A stretch of 64,000 bases of DNA from Pseudomonas solani (GTDB lineage Bacteria > Pseudomonadota > Gammaproteobacteria > Pseudomonadales > Pseudomonadaceae). Shown in pieces: positions 24,941-34,339 of this stretch. Under the pieces are notes generated by a model. The model saw only the letters and a list, made by a program, of their open reading frames with translations, was not told the DNA's origin and did no database searches. How positions within the stretch are numbered: position 1 is the stretch's first letter; each line of letters opens with the position of its first letter. Location: the NCBI RefSeq assembly GCF_026072635.1, contig NZ_AP023081.1, positions 6,444,501 to 6,508,500 on the forward strand, read 5' to 3'. Position numbers and translations under genes: made by a program.

Positions 24941-24987
24941 GTTGATAACATCAACGATCATAAAAACCACTAGTTGATATTGTCAAC
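24941..24987. promoter_or_regulatory. Paired MarR-type operators
   Basis: Two 15-bp inverted repeats: GTTGATAACATCAAC at 24941-24955 and GTTGATATTGTCAAC at 24973-24987, with centres 32 bp apart. They fill the gap between the siderophore-interacting gene and the MarR gene, the second ending three bases before the MarR ATG. This fits autorepression and control of both directions. Confidence 0.75.
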
Positions 24988-24990
24988 CAT

Positions 24991-25431
24991 ATGACCGCCG
25001 ATACAGCCGAAGACGTCTTCGAATCCATCCACTCCGTCATGCACCTCTACCGCGCCCGGCAATACCGGACGCTGCGCGACGGCGCCCACGACCTCGCCCA
25101 CATGGAATTCAAGGCGCTGAACTTCTTCGCCCACAATCCGGGGGCGACCCAGAGCGACCTGGTGGCCCACTCCGGGCGCGACAAGGCGCAGATCGCCCGC
25201 CTGATCCAGGCGTTGCGCGCCAAGACGCTGCTGGAAGGCAAGGCCGACGAGGCCGACAAGCGCAGCATCCGGCTCTACCCCACCGCCGCCGGCACGGCTC
25301 TCCACCAGGCGGTGCGCCAACAGGGCCGACGCCTCAACCAGGTGGCGGTGGACGGCTTCAGCCAGGAGGAATGCCAGCAGTTGCTCGACCTGCTGGCGCG
25401 GGTGCAGGCCAACCTGAACGCCGAAGACTGA
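24991..25431 (+). CDS. MarR family transcriptional regulator
   Basis: A 146-residue winged-helix repressor. The DNA-binding part is visible as GATQSDLVAHSGRDKAQIARLIQALRAKTLLEGKADEADKRSIRLYPT (about residues 50-98), with the D-x-R of the wing. It overlaps its own operators at the promoter and is divergent from the siderophore-interacting reductase, so the likely target is that gene. The ligand is unknown. Confidence 0.9.
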   Translation: MTADTAEDVFESIHSVMHLYRARQYRTLRDGAHDLAHMEFKALNFFAHNPGATQSDLVAHSGRDKAQIARLIQALRAKTLLEGKADEADKRSIRLYPTAAGTALHQAVRQQGRRLNQVAVDGFSQEECQQLLDLLARVQANLNAED

Positions 25432-25514
25432 CGCCCAACCCCCGAAGGATGCGCAGCGGCCGCCGACACCGCAGAATAGGCGCCGCGATTTTCCCCACCG
25501 GTCAGGGACGACAG

Positions 25515-26222
25515 ATGCACGACAACGATGAAATCCAGGCGATCCGCCAGCAGCTGGCCCGCCCCGCCACGCAGTTCACCGCTGGCGGCTTCCGCCCCAC
25601 CCAGGCCGACGACGAAAGCTGGCTGGGCCGGGTCTTCCTGTTCCGCGCCGACGAAGGCATCCCCTGCAACGCGGCCGGGGACGCAATGCTGCCCCTGGCC
25701 CAGTTCCACCTGCCGAGCCTGCCGGTCAACCACCCGCTGCTGGCGGATGTACGGGTGCTGACCCTGTTCATCTCCGCCGATTTCGGCGAGCCGCTGGAGC
25801 CCATGGGCGCCCACTGGCTCATCCGTGAATACGGTCACCACGAGGTGCTGGAGCGCAAGGAGCTGGCCGCGCCGGCTTCCTTCATCAAACCCTTCCCGCT
25901 CAAGGCCGAACGGCTGGACGAGGACTACCCGCTGTGGGACGGCGGCGGCGTGCCGGCGGACCTGGAAGACCGCATCCTCGAACTGGAGCGCCAAGGCACG
26001 ATCGACAGCTACTACGACATCGTCAGCCACTGCTACGCGCACAAGATCGGCGGCTACCCGTCCTTCTGCCAGTCCGGCATCGACCCGGGCGACGGCTTCG
26101 AATTCGTCTTCCAGATCTCCTCCGACGCCAAGATCAACCTCAACGTCGTGGACAGCGGCAGCCTGATGTTCTGGAAGCACCGCAGCAGCGGCGAATGGGC
26201 GCTCTACTACGACTTCTACTGA
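25515..26222 (+). CDS. DUF1963 family protein (YwqG-like)
   Basis: A 235-residue cytoplasmic protein with the family signature YAHKIGGYPSFCQSG and the typical C-terminus NLNVVDSGSLMFW. DUF1963 proteins have no established function; they are often seen near toxin-immunity or stress genes. No regulator or partner stands out here. It is followed 43 bases later by a DUF4291 gene in the same direction. Confidence 0.82.
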   Translation: MHDNDEIQAIRQQLARPATQFTAGGFRPTQADDESWLGRVFLFRADEGIPCNAAGDAMLPLAQFHLPSLPVNHPLLADVRVLTLFISADFGEPLEPMGAHWLIREYGHHEVLERKELAAPASFIKPFPLKAERLDEDYPLWDGGGVPADLEDRILELERQGTIDSYYDIVSHCYAHKIGGYPSFCQSGIDPGDGFEFVFQISSDAKINLNVVDSGSLMFWKHRSSGEWALYYDFY

Positions 26223-26265
26223 GCCCCAGCCCCCTCACCCACGGCTCATCCCAACGCAGGCCCCC

Positions 26266-26832
26266 ATGCAGGCATTCCCCCAGAAACAGATCAGGGCCCA
26301 CTACGACGCCCGCACCCTCCGCGTCTACCAGGCCTACTCCGACGCCATCGCCGACAGCGCGCTGGCCCACGGCACCTTCGTCTCGCCGCCCTTCAAGCTG
26401 GAGCGCATGACCTGGATAAAGCCCTCCTTCCTCTGGATGATGTACCGCGCCGGCTGGGGCCTGAAGGACAGCGGGCAGAAGCGCATCCTCGCCCTCGACA
26501 TCAGCCACGAAGGCTTCGCCTGGGCCCTGGCCAACAGCTGCCCCAGCCACCCGGAGCCGGGTCAGGGCAAGGAGGAATGGGAGCGCATCAAGAACGCCTC
26601 GCCGGTGCGCATCCAGTGGGACCCGGAGCGCAACCTGCACCTCGAGCCGCTGCCCCACCGCGCGATCCAGATCGGCCTGGGCCCAGAGGCTTCAAGGCGC
26701 TACGTGGAGCAGTGGATACAGGGCATCACCGAGGTCACCGACCTGGCCCATGACATCCACGCCCTGGTGCAGGCCGGAGAGCTGGAAGAGGCGCGGCGCA
26801 GGCTGCCCGAAGAGCGCGAATACATCCCTTGA
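26266..26832 (+). CDS. DUF4291 family protein
   Basis: A 188-residue protein. The segment IRAHYDARTLRVYQAYSDAIAD followed by PPFKLERMTWIKPSFLWMMYRAGW is the DUF4291 signature. The function of the family is unknown. It lies behind the DUF1963 gene and may be cotranscribed. Confidence 0.82.
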   Translation: MQAFPQKQIRAHYDARTLRVYQAYSDAIADSALAHGTFVSPPFKLERMTWIKPSFLWMMYRAGWGLKDSGQKRILALDISHEGFAWALANSCPSHPEPGQGKEEWERIKNASPVRIQWDPERNLHLEPLPHRAIQIGLGPEASRRYVEQWIQGITEVTDLAHDIHALVQAGELEEARRRLPEEREYIP

Positions 26833-26946
26833 AACACCTGCTCCTCCGACCCGGCCGGCGGCGTGCGTCAGCGGGTTAGCGTCGTCACGAAAGCCGTCTA
26901 CGCTCACCCACGACCCGCCCGCCATCCACTCCAGGAGGACACCACC

Positions 26947-27600
26947 ATGGCATTGCGCATCAACGATACGGTCCCTGACTTCAAGGCCGAAACCGACCAG
27001 GGCAGCATCAGCTTCCACGATTGGATCGGCTCCAACTGGGCCATCCTCTTCTCCCACCCCAAGGACTTCACCCCGGTGTGCACCACCGAGTTCGGCGCCG
27101 TGGCGCAACTGGCCGCCGAATGGGCCAAGCGCGGCACCCAGGTGATCGGCGTCTCGGTGGACGGGGTGCAGGCGCACCAGAAGTGGAAGGGTGATATCGA
27201 GGCGTTCTGTGGCGCCAACGCGACCTTCCCGATCATCGCCGACGAGTCCCTGGCCGTGTCCAAGGCCTTCGACATGCTGCCCGCCGAGGCCTACCTGCCC
27301 GATGGCCGCACCGCCGCCGACACCGCCACCGTGCGCTCGGTGTTCATCATCGGCCCGGACAAGAAGCTCAAGCTGTCCATGACCTACCCGATGTCCGTGG
27401 GCCGCAACTTCGCCGAGGTGCTGCGCGCCCTCGACGCCCTGCAGCTGACCTACAACGTGCCCCTGGCCACCCCGGCCAACTGGACCGAAGGCCAGGACGT
27501 GATCGTCGCCCTCGCCCTCAATGACGACCAGGCCCGCGAGAAGTACGGCAGCATCGACATCAAGCTGCCCTACCTGCGCACCACCGCCGCGCCGAAGTAG
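26947..27600 (+). CDS. lsfA: 1-Cys peroxiredoxin (Prx6/LsfA type)
   Basis: A 217-residue thiol peroxidase. The peroxidatic cysteine lies in KDFTPVCTTEF at about residue 45, and the long C-terminal extension (LDALQLTYNVPLATPANWTEGQDVIVA) is that of Prx6-class enzymes. No resolving cysteine is in the usual position. Pseudomonas LsfA is of this class and helps resist hydroperoxides. AGGAGG stands just before the ATG at 26947. The gene symbol is given by family and genus, less certain than the function. Confidence 0.88.
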   Translation: MALRINDTVPDFKAETDQGSISFHDWIGSNWAILFSHPKDFTPVCTTEFGAVAQLAAEWAKRGTQVIGVSVDGVQAHQKWKGDIEAFCGANATFPIIADESLAVSKAFDMLPAEAYLPDGRTAADTATVRSVFIIGPDKKLKLSMTYPMSVGRNFAEVLRALDALQLTYNVPLATPANWTEGQDVIVALALNDDQAREKYGSIDIKLPYLRTTAAPK

Positions 27601-27621
27601 GTCCGCTCCACCCGTTGGTAG

Positions 27622-27639
27622 CCCGGGCTTCAGCCCGGG
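27622..27639. terminator. CCCGGGC hairpin between convergent genes
   Basis: The stem CCCGGGC / GCCCGGG with loop TTCA overlaps the last codons of the methyltransferase and follows the peroxiredoxin stop. The same unit, gtagcccgggcttcagcccg, is related to the repeat at 12799-12858. Confidence 0.5.
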
Positions 27640-28274
27640 GCCACCGTCCCGCTCCTGCGCCACACGCTCGCCACCCAGGGCTGCTGCTCCCGCGGCAGGC
27701 CCGCCGGGCGGTAGTAATGCTCCAGCTCATCGAACCCTGCCGCCTCCAGCAGCGCCTTCCAGGCCGCGAAGTCGTGCCAGGCGCCATAGCGGTTGCCACT
27801 CCAGCCTTCCTGGTTCTGCCCGCGCGGGTTGGAGCTGAACAGCACCCCACCCGGCTTCAGCGTCGCGTGCAGCTGGCGCAGCACCCTCGGCAGCTCCTGC
27901 CCTGGCACGTGGAACAGCGTGGCATTGGCGAACACACCATCGAAGCGTTCGGCCGGCAACTGCAGGTCGAGGAAGGACTGCAACCACACCTCGCACCCGG
28001 AATCCGCCCGTGCCATCTCGACGAAGCGCTCGGCGCCGTCCAGCCCCACCGGCGCGTGGCCCAGGGCGCGGAAGGTGCGCAGGTCGCGCCCCGGCCCGCA
28101 GCCGAAATCGAGGATGGCCAGCGGCGCCGGGCCGTGGATATGCCGCAACAGGGCCTCGATGTTCTGGCTCACATCATGGTCGCGGGTGTTCTCGCGGAAG
28201 CCATCGGCGTTCTGGTTGTAGTCCTCCAGCGTGGTGGCGCTGAGGTTGGCGAGCTCATCGGGCAGCAAGGGCAT
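27630..28274 (-). CDS. Class I SAM-dependent methyltransferase
   Basis: A 214-residue methyltransferase. Motif I is LAILDFGCGPGRDLRTF (about residues 51-67), followed by VGLDGAERFVEMA and the post-motif FDGVFANATLFHVP. The substrate cannot be told. The start at 28274 follows a GAGAG site; a longer reading is possible but adds an unlikely segment. It is convergent with the peroxiredoxin gene. Confidence 0.87.
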   Translation of the reverse strand: MPLLPDELANLSATTLEDYNQNADGFRENTRDHDVSQNIEALLRHIHGPAPLAILDFGCGPGRDLRTFRALGHAPVGLDGAERFVEMARADSGCEVWLQSFLDLQLPAERFDGVFANATLFHVPGQELPRVLRQLHATLKPGGVLFSSNPRGQNQEGWSGNRYGAWHDFAAWKALLEAAGFDELEHYYRPAGLPREQQPWVASVWRRSGTVAPG

Positions 28275-28422
28275 GGGGGTCTCTCGTGAGATAGGCCCGG
28301 GGATTCTACCCGCCCCCGCCACCGCGCTCACCGCCCCTTTAAATGACGAACGACATCTATGCGACGAATAATATTACGCATATCATCCAAACAATCGCAG
28401 GCATCCCCGAGAGTGCAGGACC

Positions 28423-29544
28423 ATGAACCGACACGCGCACACCCTCCGCCCCCTGGCCCTGTTGGCAGCACTGCTGGCCCTCGGCGGCTGCAACAGCCAG
28501 GCCGACACCTCGCCCACTGCCAGCGGCCCGCAGCCACGGCCGGTACTGGCCGCCCAGGTGGAAAGCGCCAGCCACCACCAGGCCGCCTACACCGGGGTGG
28601 TGGCGGCGCGCACCGAGAGCGACCTGGGCTTCCGCGTCGGCGGCAAGGTGATCGAGCGCCGCGTCGACCCCGGCGCCCGGGTGGCCAAGGGCGACACCCT
28701 GCTGGTGCTGGATATCGAGGACTTCGAGCTGGCCCTGCGCGCCGCCAACAACCGCGTCAGCGCCGCCCGTGCGCAACTGCGCCAGGCCCGTGACGACGAA
28801 AGCCGCTACCGCCGCCTGTCCACCACCGGCGCCGTGTCGCGCCAGGTGTTCGACCAGGCCGCCACCAACCTGCGGGTCGCCGAGGCCGAACTGGCCGCCG
28901 CCAGCTCCGAAGCCAGCCAGGTGCAGAACCGCCGCAACTACTCGACCCTCAAGGCCGATGGCGACGGCATCATCACCGACGTGCGCGTCGAGCGCGGCCA
29001 GGTGGTCGCCGAAGGGCAGATCGTCGCCCGCCTGGCCCACGACGGCGCCCGCGAAGCGGTGATCGACCTGCCGGAAACCCAGCGCGCCCTGGCCGGCAGC
29101 AATGCCCTCGCCTACCCCTTCGATGCCCGCGAGCAGGCGGTGAAAGCCACCTTGCGCGAGCTCTCCGCCTCCGCCGACCCGGTCACCCGCACCTACCGCG
29201 CCCGCTACATCCTCGATGGCGCCGCCGAGCGCTTCAGCATCGGCTCCACCATCACCGTGCGCTTGCAGAGCGAGCAGGCCGAGCTGCTGCGGGTGCCCAT
29301 CGGCGCCCTGCACAACCCGGGTTCGGGCAGCGGCGTCTGGGTCATAGGCGAGGACGACAGCGTGCACTTCGCCGCCGTGAAGGTCGCCCGCCTCGGCCAG
29401 GAATACGCCCTGCTGGAAGGCGGCGTCAGCGCCGGCCAGCGCGTGGTCGCCCTCGGCGCCCACCTGCTGCACGAGGGCGACAAGGTGCGCCTGCTGCCCG
29501 GCCAGGCCCTGGCGCTGGCCCGCCAGAACGACGAGGTGCGCTGA
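28423..29544 (+). CDS. RND efflux periplasmic adaptor lipoprotein
   Basis: A 373-residue membrane fusion protein. The lipoprotein signal ends LLALGGCNSQ, so the adaptor is anchored to the inner membrane by lipid at about Cys22. The lipoyl/barrel region (LGFRVGGKVIERRVDPGARVAKGDTLLVLD) and the long helical hairpin (NNRVSAARAQLRQARDDESRY and onward) are typical of MexA/AcrA-type proteins. It ends one base before the pump gene. No outer-membrane channel gene follows, so the pump must borrow one. Confidence 0.92.
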   Translation: MNRHAHTLRPLALLAALLALGGCNSQADTSPTASGPQPRPVLAAQVESASHHQAAYTGVVAARTESDLGFRVGGKVIERRVDPGARVAKGDTLLVLDIEDFELALRAANNRVSAARAQLRQARDDESRYRRLSTTGAVSRQVFDQAATNLRVAEAELAAASSEASQVQNRRNYSTLKADGDGIITDVRVERGQVVAEGQIVARLAHDGAREAVIDLPETQRALAGSNALAYPFDAREQAVKATLRELSASADPVTRTYRARYILDGAAERFSIGSTITVRLQSEQAELLRVPIGALHNPGSGSGVWVIGEDDSVHFAAVKVARLGQEYALLEGGVSAGQRVVALGAHLLHEGDKVRLLPGQALALARQNDEVR

Positions 29545-29545
29545 G

Positions 29546-32500
29546 ATGCGCGGCCTCAACCTCTCCGAAATCGCCGTACGCAACCCGGCGGTGACCCTGT
29601 TCCTGATCATCGCGGTGATCCTTTCCGGGGTCTTCGCCTTCGGCAAGCTGGGCCGCGCCGAAGACCCCTCCTTCACCGTCAAGACCATGACCGTCACCGC
29701 CACCTGGCCCGGCGCCACGGCGCGGGAGATGCAGGAGCAGGTCGCCGACCGCCTGGAGAAGCGCCTGCAGGAGCTGGACTTCTACGACCGCGTGGAAACC
29801 ATCGCCCAGCCCGGCTTCGTCTCGATGAAGGTGCAGTTCCTCGAATCCACCCGCCCCGGCGATATCCAGGAGCTGTTCTACCAGACCCGCAAGAAGCTCA
29901 GTGACGAGGCCGCGCGCCTGCCCCGTGGCGTGCAGGGGCCGTTCTTCAACGACGAATACTCCGATGTCTATTTCGCCCTCTATGCCCTGGAGGCCAAGGC
30001 CCTGCCCCACCGCGAGCTGGTGAAGATGGCCGAGGACCTGCGCCAGGGCTTCCTGCGCCTGCCGGGGGTGAAGAAGGTCAACATCCTCGGCGAGCAGGCC
30101 CAGCGCGTGTTCGTCGAGTTCTCCTACCAGCGCCTGGCCACCCTCGGCATCAAGCCGGAGCAGATCTTCGCCGCCCTCGCCGCACAGAACGGCGTCTCCC
30201 CCGCCGGCTTCGTCGAGACCGCCGGCCCGCGTGCCTACATCCGCATCGACGGCGCCTTCGACACCCTCGCGCTGATCGAGAACGTGCCCATCGCCGCCGG
30301 CGGCAAGGTGCTGCGCATCGCCGACGTGGCCACGGTCAGCCGCGGCTACGAAGACCCGGCCAGCTACCGCATCCGCCACCAGGGCGACCCGGCGCTGATG
30401 CTCGGGGTGATCATGGAGCCGCACTTCAACGGCCTCGACCTGGACCGCACCCTGCAGGCCGAGGAAGACCGCATCCACGCCGACCTGCCCCTGGGCGTCA
30501 GCTTCGACAAGGTCTCCGACCAGGCGAAGAACATCCGCCTGGCGGTGGACGAATTCATGCTCAAGTTCTTCGTCGCCCTGGCCGTGGTCATGCTCATCAG
30601 CCTGCTCGCCCTGGGCTTCCGCGTCGGCCTGGTGGTGGCCGCGGCGGTGCCGCTGACGCTGTCCATCGTCTTCGTGATCATGCTGATGACCGGCCGCGAG
30701 TTCGACCGCATCACCCTTGGCGCGCTGATCCTCTCCCTCGGCCTGCTGGTGGACGACGCCATCATCGCCATCGAAATGATGGTGGTGAAACTGGAGGAAG
30801 GCTTCGACCGCATGAAGGCCGCCACCTTCGCCTGGAGCTCCACCGCCGCGCCCATGCTCACCGGCACCCTGGTGACCATCATCGGCTTCCTGCCGGTGGG
30901 CTTCGCCCGCTCCGGCGCCGGGGAATACGCCGGCAACATCTTCTGGATCGTCGGCTTCGCGCTGATCGCCTCCTGGCTGGTGGCCGTGGTGTTCACGCCC
31001 TACCTCGGGGTGAAGATGCTGCCGCGCATCGTTCCCGTGCCTGGCGGCCACGACGCTCTCTACGCCGGCCCCTGGTATGCGCGCCTGCGCCGCCTGGTGA
31101 GCGCCTGCGTCGAACACCGCTGGCTGGTCACCGCCCTGGTGCTCGGTGCCTTCGTGCTCTGCGTGCTGGGCATGGGCGCGGTGAAGAAGCAGTTCTTCCC
31201 CAACTCCGACCGCTCCGAGCTGATCCTCGAGGTCTACATGCCGCCGGGCAGCGCCTTCAAGGCCACCGAAGCGGTGGTCGCCCAGGTGGAAAGCGCCCTG
31301 CTGGAGGAGCCGCAAACCAAACTGGTGGACGCCTATGTCGGCGGCGGCGCACCACGCTTCTTCCTCTCGCTGAACCCGGAGCTGCCGGACCCGGCCTTCG
31401 CCAAGCTCATCGTGCAGACCGCCAGCGCCCACGACCGCGACGCCCTCAAGGCGCGCATGCGCGAACGCATCGCCGCCGGTGAATTCCCCTCGGCGCGGGT
31501 GCGCGTCACCCAGTTGCTGTTCGGCCCGCCGGTGCCCTTCCCCGTGGTGTTCCGCGTGGCCGGGCCGGACGCCGACGTGCTGCGCGGCATCGCCGAGGAC
31601 GTGCGCCAGGTGGTGGCCGCCAACGCCCTGACCCGCGACAGCTTCCTCGACTGGGGCGAGCGCACCAGCGCCTACCGCCTGGTGCTGGACCAGGACCGCC
31701 TGCGCCTGCTCGGCTTCACCCCCGACCAGGTGCGCAGCCAGGTCAATGCCCTGCTCACCGGCAACACCGTCACCGAGGTGCGCGAAGGCACCCGCAATGT
31801 GCTGGTCATCGCCCGGGCACTGGACGACCAGCGCGAGAACCTCGGCAACCTCGCCGACCTGACCCTGACCAACGCCGCCGGCCAGTCCGTGGCGCTGGAA
31901 CAGGTCGGGCGTTTCCAGGCGGTGATGGAGGACCCGGTGCTCAAGCGTCGCGACCGCGACATCACCTTCGAAGTGCGCGCCGACATCGTCGACGGCACCC
32001 AGCCCCCGGACGTGGAAATGGCCGTGTGGCGCGACCTGCAGCCGCTGCTAGCGCAGCTGCCGTCCGGCTACCGGGTGGAGATCGCAGGGCCCGTGGAGGA
32101 AAGCGCCAAGGCCAACAAGGCCCTGGCTGCGCTGTTCCCCATCATGATCCTGCTGACCCTGGTGGTGATCATGTTCCAGGTGCGCTCCTTCGGCGTGATG
32201 TTCATGGTCTTCGCCACCGCGCCCCTGGGGCTGATCGGCGCCGTGCCCACACTGCTGCTGTTCGACCAGCCCTTCGGCTTCAACGCCATCCTCGGGCTGA
32301 TCGGCATCGGCGGCATCCTCATGCGCAACACGCTGATCTTCACCGACCAGATCCGCCAGAACCGCGAGGCCGGCCAGGAGGTGCGCGAGGCCATCATCGA
32401 AGCCACGGTGCGCCGCGCCCGCCCGGTGGTGCTCACCGCCCTGGCGGCGGCGCTGGCCTTCATCCCGCTCACGCTCTCGGTGTTCTGGTCGTCCCTGGCC

Positions 32501-33826
32501 TTCGTGCTGATCGGCGGCGTGCTGGTCGGCACCCTGCTCACCCTGCTGTTCCTGCCGGCACTCTGCACCCTGGTGCTGGTGCGCAAACCCCGTCGCCCAC
32601 CGGAGGATTCCCCCATGGACGCCACCCGCCGCTCCGGCCTGCTGCTGGCCCTGCTCATCGTGCTCTGCGGCCTGGGCGAGATGTCCACCCAACTGCTGCT
32701 GCCCAGCCTCGCCGCCATCGAGCATGGCTTGGCGGCAGCGCCCGGCTCGTCCCTGGTGGCGCTCTCGGTGTTCGTCGGCGCCTTCGGCGTGGGCCAACTG
32801 TTCTTCGGCCCGCTGTCGGACCGCATCGGGCGCAAGCCGGTGCTGCTGGCCGGCGTCGCCACCTATGTGCTGGCCTCGCTGTGGATGGCCTTCGCCCACT
32901 CCATGCCGGAGTTCATCGCCGGCCGCGCCCTGCAGGGCCTCGGCGCCTGCGCGGCGCTGGTGGTGGCCCGGGCCATCGTGCGCGACGTGTGGCGCGAGAA
33001 GGCCGGCCCGATCATGGCCCTCACCGTGATCGGCATGCTCTGCACCATCATGCTGTCACCGGTCATCGGCGGTCTGATCGCCGCCAAGGCCGGCTCCTGG
33101 CGTGCGGTGGTGGTGGCCACGGTGATCATCGGCATCCTCGCCCTGCTCGCCTGCACCCTGCTCTACCGGGAGAGCAACCAGGCCCGCGACCCGCTCGCCG
33201 GGCGCCTGGCCACACTCGCCGGCAACTACCGCGCCCTGCTCAAGGGCGCCGAAGTGCGCGCCTTCTCCTTCGCCATCGCCGGCACCTACGGCGCCATGTT
33301 CTGCGTGATCGCCGGCTCCTCGCGGGTGTTCGTCGGCCAGCTCGGCCTGAGCCCCACCCAGTACGGACTGGTCTTCGGCGGCATCGTTTCGGGCTTGATC
33401 GCCGGGGCCATCCTCAGCAACCGTCTCATCATGAAATGGGGCCCGGCGCGCCTGGTGGGCGTGGGCACGGCACTGGTGGCCGGCGGTGCCTTGCTCACCC
33501 TCGCCATCCTGCTCGCCGCCGGCCCATCGGTGCCGGGCCTGCTGCTGCCGCAGGTGCTGCTCACCCTCGGCGCCGGCATGGTGCTGCCCGGCTCGGTGGC
33601 CGGCGCGGTGATCCCCAACCCGACCCGCGCGGGGCTCGCCGCCGGCTTCATCGGCTTCGCCCAGATGGCCGGTGCCACGCTCTCAGGCCTCCTGCTCAGC
33701 GCCCTGCAGAACGACAGCGCGCTGCCGATGATCGGCCTCAACGTCACCTTCGCCGTCGCCGCTTTCGGCCTGTTCCGCCTCGCCCGGGCGCACCAGGCAC
33801 GCGCGGTGGCGCTGGCGACGGACTGA
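29546..33826 (+). CDS. RND efflux pump fused in frame to a Bcr/CflA-type MFS transporter
   Basis: A 1426-residue open frame. Residues 1-1023 form a complete HAE1-type RND pump: N-terminal helix, two large periplasmic loops, TM4 motif LGLLVDDAIIAIEMM with the proton-relay Asp pair, and a normal C-terminus ending near RKPRRPPEDSP. Residues 1024-1426 are a complete 12-helix drug/H+ antiporter (FFGPLSDRIGRKPVLLAG at the 2-3 loop). No stop and no linker separate them. The MFS Met codon at 32615 has GGAGG eight bases upstream, so it could also be made alone. Single-base changes near the joint do not restore an RND stop, since all three frames are open there. The pump probably exports toxic compounds together with the adaptor. 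Confidence 0.85.
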   Translation: MRGLNLSEIAVRNPAVTLFLIIAVILSGVFAFGKLGRAEDPSFTVKTMTVTATWPGATAREMQEQVADRLEKRLQELDFYDRVETIAQPGFVSMKVQFLESTRPGDIQELFYQTRKKLSDEAARLPRGVQGPFFNDEYSDVYFALYALEAKALPHRELVKMAEDLRQGFLRLPGVKKVNILGEQAQRVFVEFSYQRLATLGIKPEQIFAALAAQNGVSPAGFVETAGPRAYIRIDGAFDTLALIENVPIAAGGKVLRIADVATVSRGYEDPASYRIRHQGDPALMLGVIMEPHFNGLDLDRTLQAEEDRIHADLPLGVSFDKVSDQAKNIRLAVDEFMLKFFVALAVVMLISLLALGFRVGLVVAAAVPLTLSIVFVIMLMTGREFDRITLGALILSLGLLVDDAIIAIEMMVVKLEEGFDRMKAATFAWSSTAAPMLTGTLVTIIGFLPVGFARSGAGEYAGNIFWIVGFALIASWLVAVVFTPYLGVKMLPRIVPVPGGHDALYAGPWYARLRRLVSACVEHRWLVTALVLGAFVLCVLGMGAVKKQFFPNSDRSELILEVYMPPGSAFKATEAVVAQVESALLEEPQTKLVDAYVGGGAPRFFLSLNPELPDPAFAKLIVQTASAHDRDALKARMRERIAAGEFPSARVRVTQLLFGPPVPFPVVFRVAGPDADVLRGIAEDVRQVVAANALTRDSFLDWGERTSAYRLVLDQDRLRLLGFTPDQVRSQVNALLTGNTVTEVREGTRNVLVIARALDDQRENLGNLADLTLTNAAGQSVALEQVGRFQAVMEDPVLKRRDRDITFEVRADIVDGTQPPDVEMAVWRDLQPLLAQLPSGYRVEIAGPVEESAKANKALAALFPIMILLTLVVIMFQVRSFGVMFMVFATAPLGLIGAVPTLLLFDQPFGFNAILGLIGIGGILMRNTLIFTDQIRQNREAGQEVREAIIEATVRRARPVVLTALAAALAFIPLTLSVFWSSLAFVLIGGVLVGTLLTLLFLPALCTLVLVRKPRRPPEDSPMDATRRSGLLLALLIVLCGLGEMSTQLLLPSLAAIEHGLAAAPGSSLVALSVFVGAFGVGQLFFGPLSDRIGRKPVLLAGVATYVLASLWMAFAHSMPEFIAGRALQGLGACAALVVARAIVRDVWREKAGPIMALTVIGMLCTIMLSPVIGGLIAAKAGSWRAVVVATVIIGILALLACTLLYRESNQARDPLAGRLATLAGNYRALLKGAEVRAFSFAIAGTYGAMFCVIAGSSRVFVGQLGLSPTQYGLVFGGIVSGLIAGAILSNRLIMKWGPARLVGVGTALVAGGALLTLAILLAAGPSVPGLLLPQVLLTLGAGMVLPGSVAGAVIPNPTRAGLAAGFIGFAQMAGATLSGLLLSALQNDSALPMIGLNVTFAVAAFGLFRLARAHQARAVALATD

Positions 33827-33832
33827 GGGCGA

Positions 33833-33856
33833 TTCGCGAGCAGAGCTCGCTCCTAC
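33833..33856 (-). repeat. Dispersed repeat, inverted copy
   Basis: The reverse complement of the unit at 12913-12936 (ttcgcgagcagagctcgctc here), seven bases after the stop of the RND-MFS gene. Confidence 0.7.
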
Positions 33857-33997
33857 GGGATGCAGTACACCTGTGGGAGCGGCTGAATGGAAACAAAAGA
33901 ATCGGGTGACGCGGGCCCGCCCCGGAGCGTTGGAAGGGGCCCGCATGCTGTCACCCGAGGTCGCGCGACCGTGCGCGAAGTGATCGAGCGGGTGCGA

Positions 33998-34339
33998 TCA
34001 GCGTTCTTCGTACTTCTGCAGCAGGATGTACTGCACGCCGCCGTTCTTGTGGCCACAGCTGGCGCAGGCGGCCTCGTTGGTCTCCCCGGCTTCCATGTGG
34101 CTGTTGCAGCCGTTGATCTCGCGGCCGCTGTTGGTCACCACGGTCCAGCAGATGGCGGCGGCGGTGCTGCCGTTGTTGGTGATGCGGGTGTAGCCCGAGC
34201 CACCATTCGGATAGGAGCAAGCTTCCATGTGTACCGGGTAGGCCTTGTGGGTCCAGCCCTCGCAAATGTCTTCATCCGCCTGGGCGTAGGTCGCCACCCC
34301 GGCCAGCACCAACAGGCCCAACGCAATTTTTCTGATCAT
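33998..34339 (-). CDS. Secreted cysteine-rich hypothetical protein
   Basis: A 113-residue protein with a clear signal peptide (MIRKIALGLLVLAGVATYAQA, cut before DED). The mature part of about 92 residues has seven cysteines (CEGW, EACSYP, ICW, GCNS, ACASCGH), the last pair as CxxC, and a Gly/Ser/Asn-rich middle. It could be a small disulfide-bonded or metal-binding periplasmic protein. AGAAGG precedes the ATG directly. I do not recognise the family. It is not in an operon. Confidence 0.7.
   Translation of the reverse strand: MIRKIALGLLVLAGVATYAQADEDICEGWTHKAYPVHMEACSYPNGGSGYTRITNNGSTAAAICWTVVTNSGREINGCNSHMEAGETNEAACASCGHKNGGVQYILLQKYEER

Noticed and set aside
32560..32640. A single missing base as the cause of the RND-MFS fusion
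   Set aside because: Reading the other two frames through the joint gives no stop nearby, so a one-base repair does not separate the genes.
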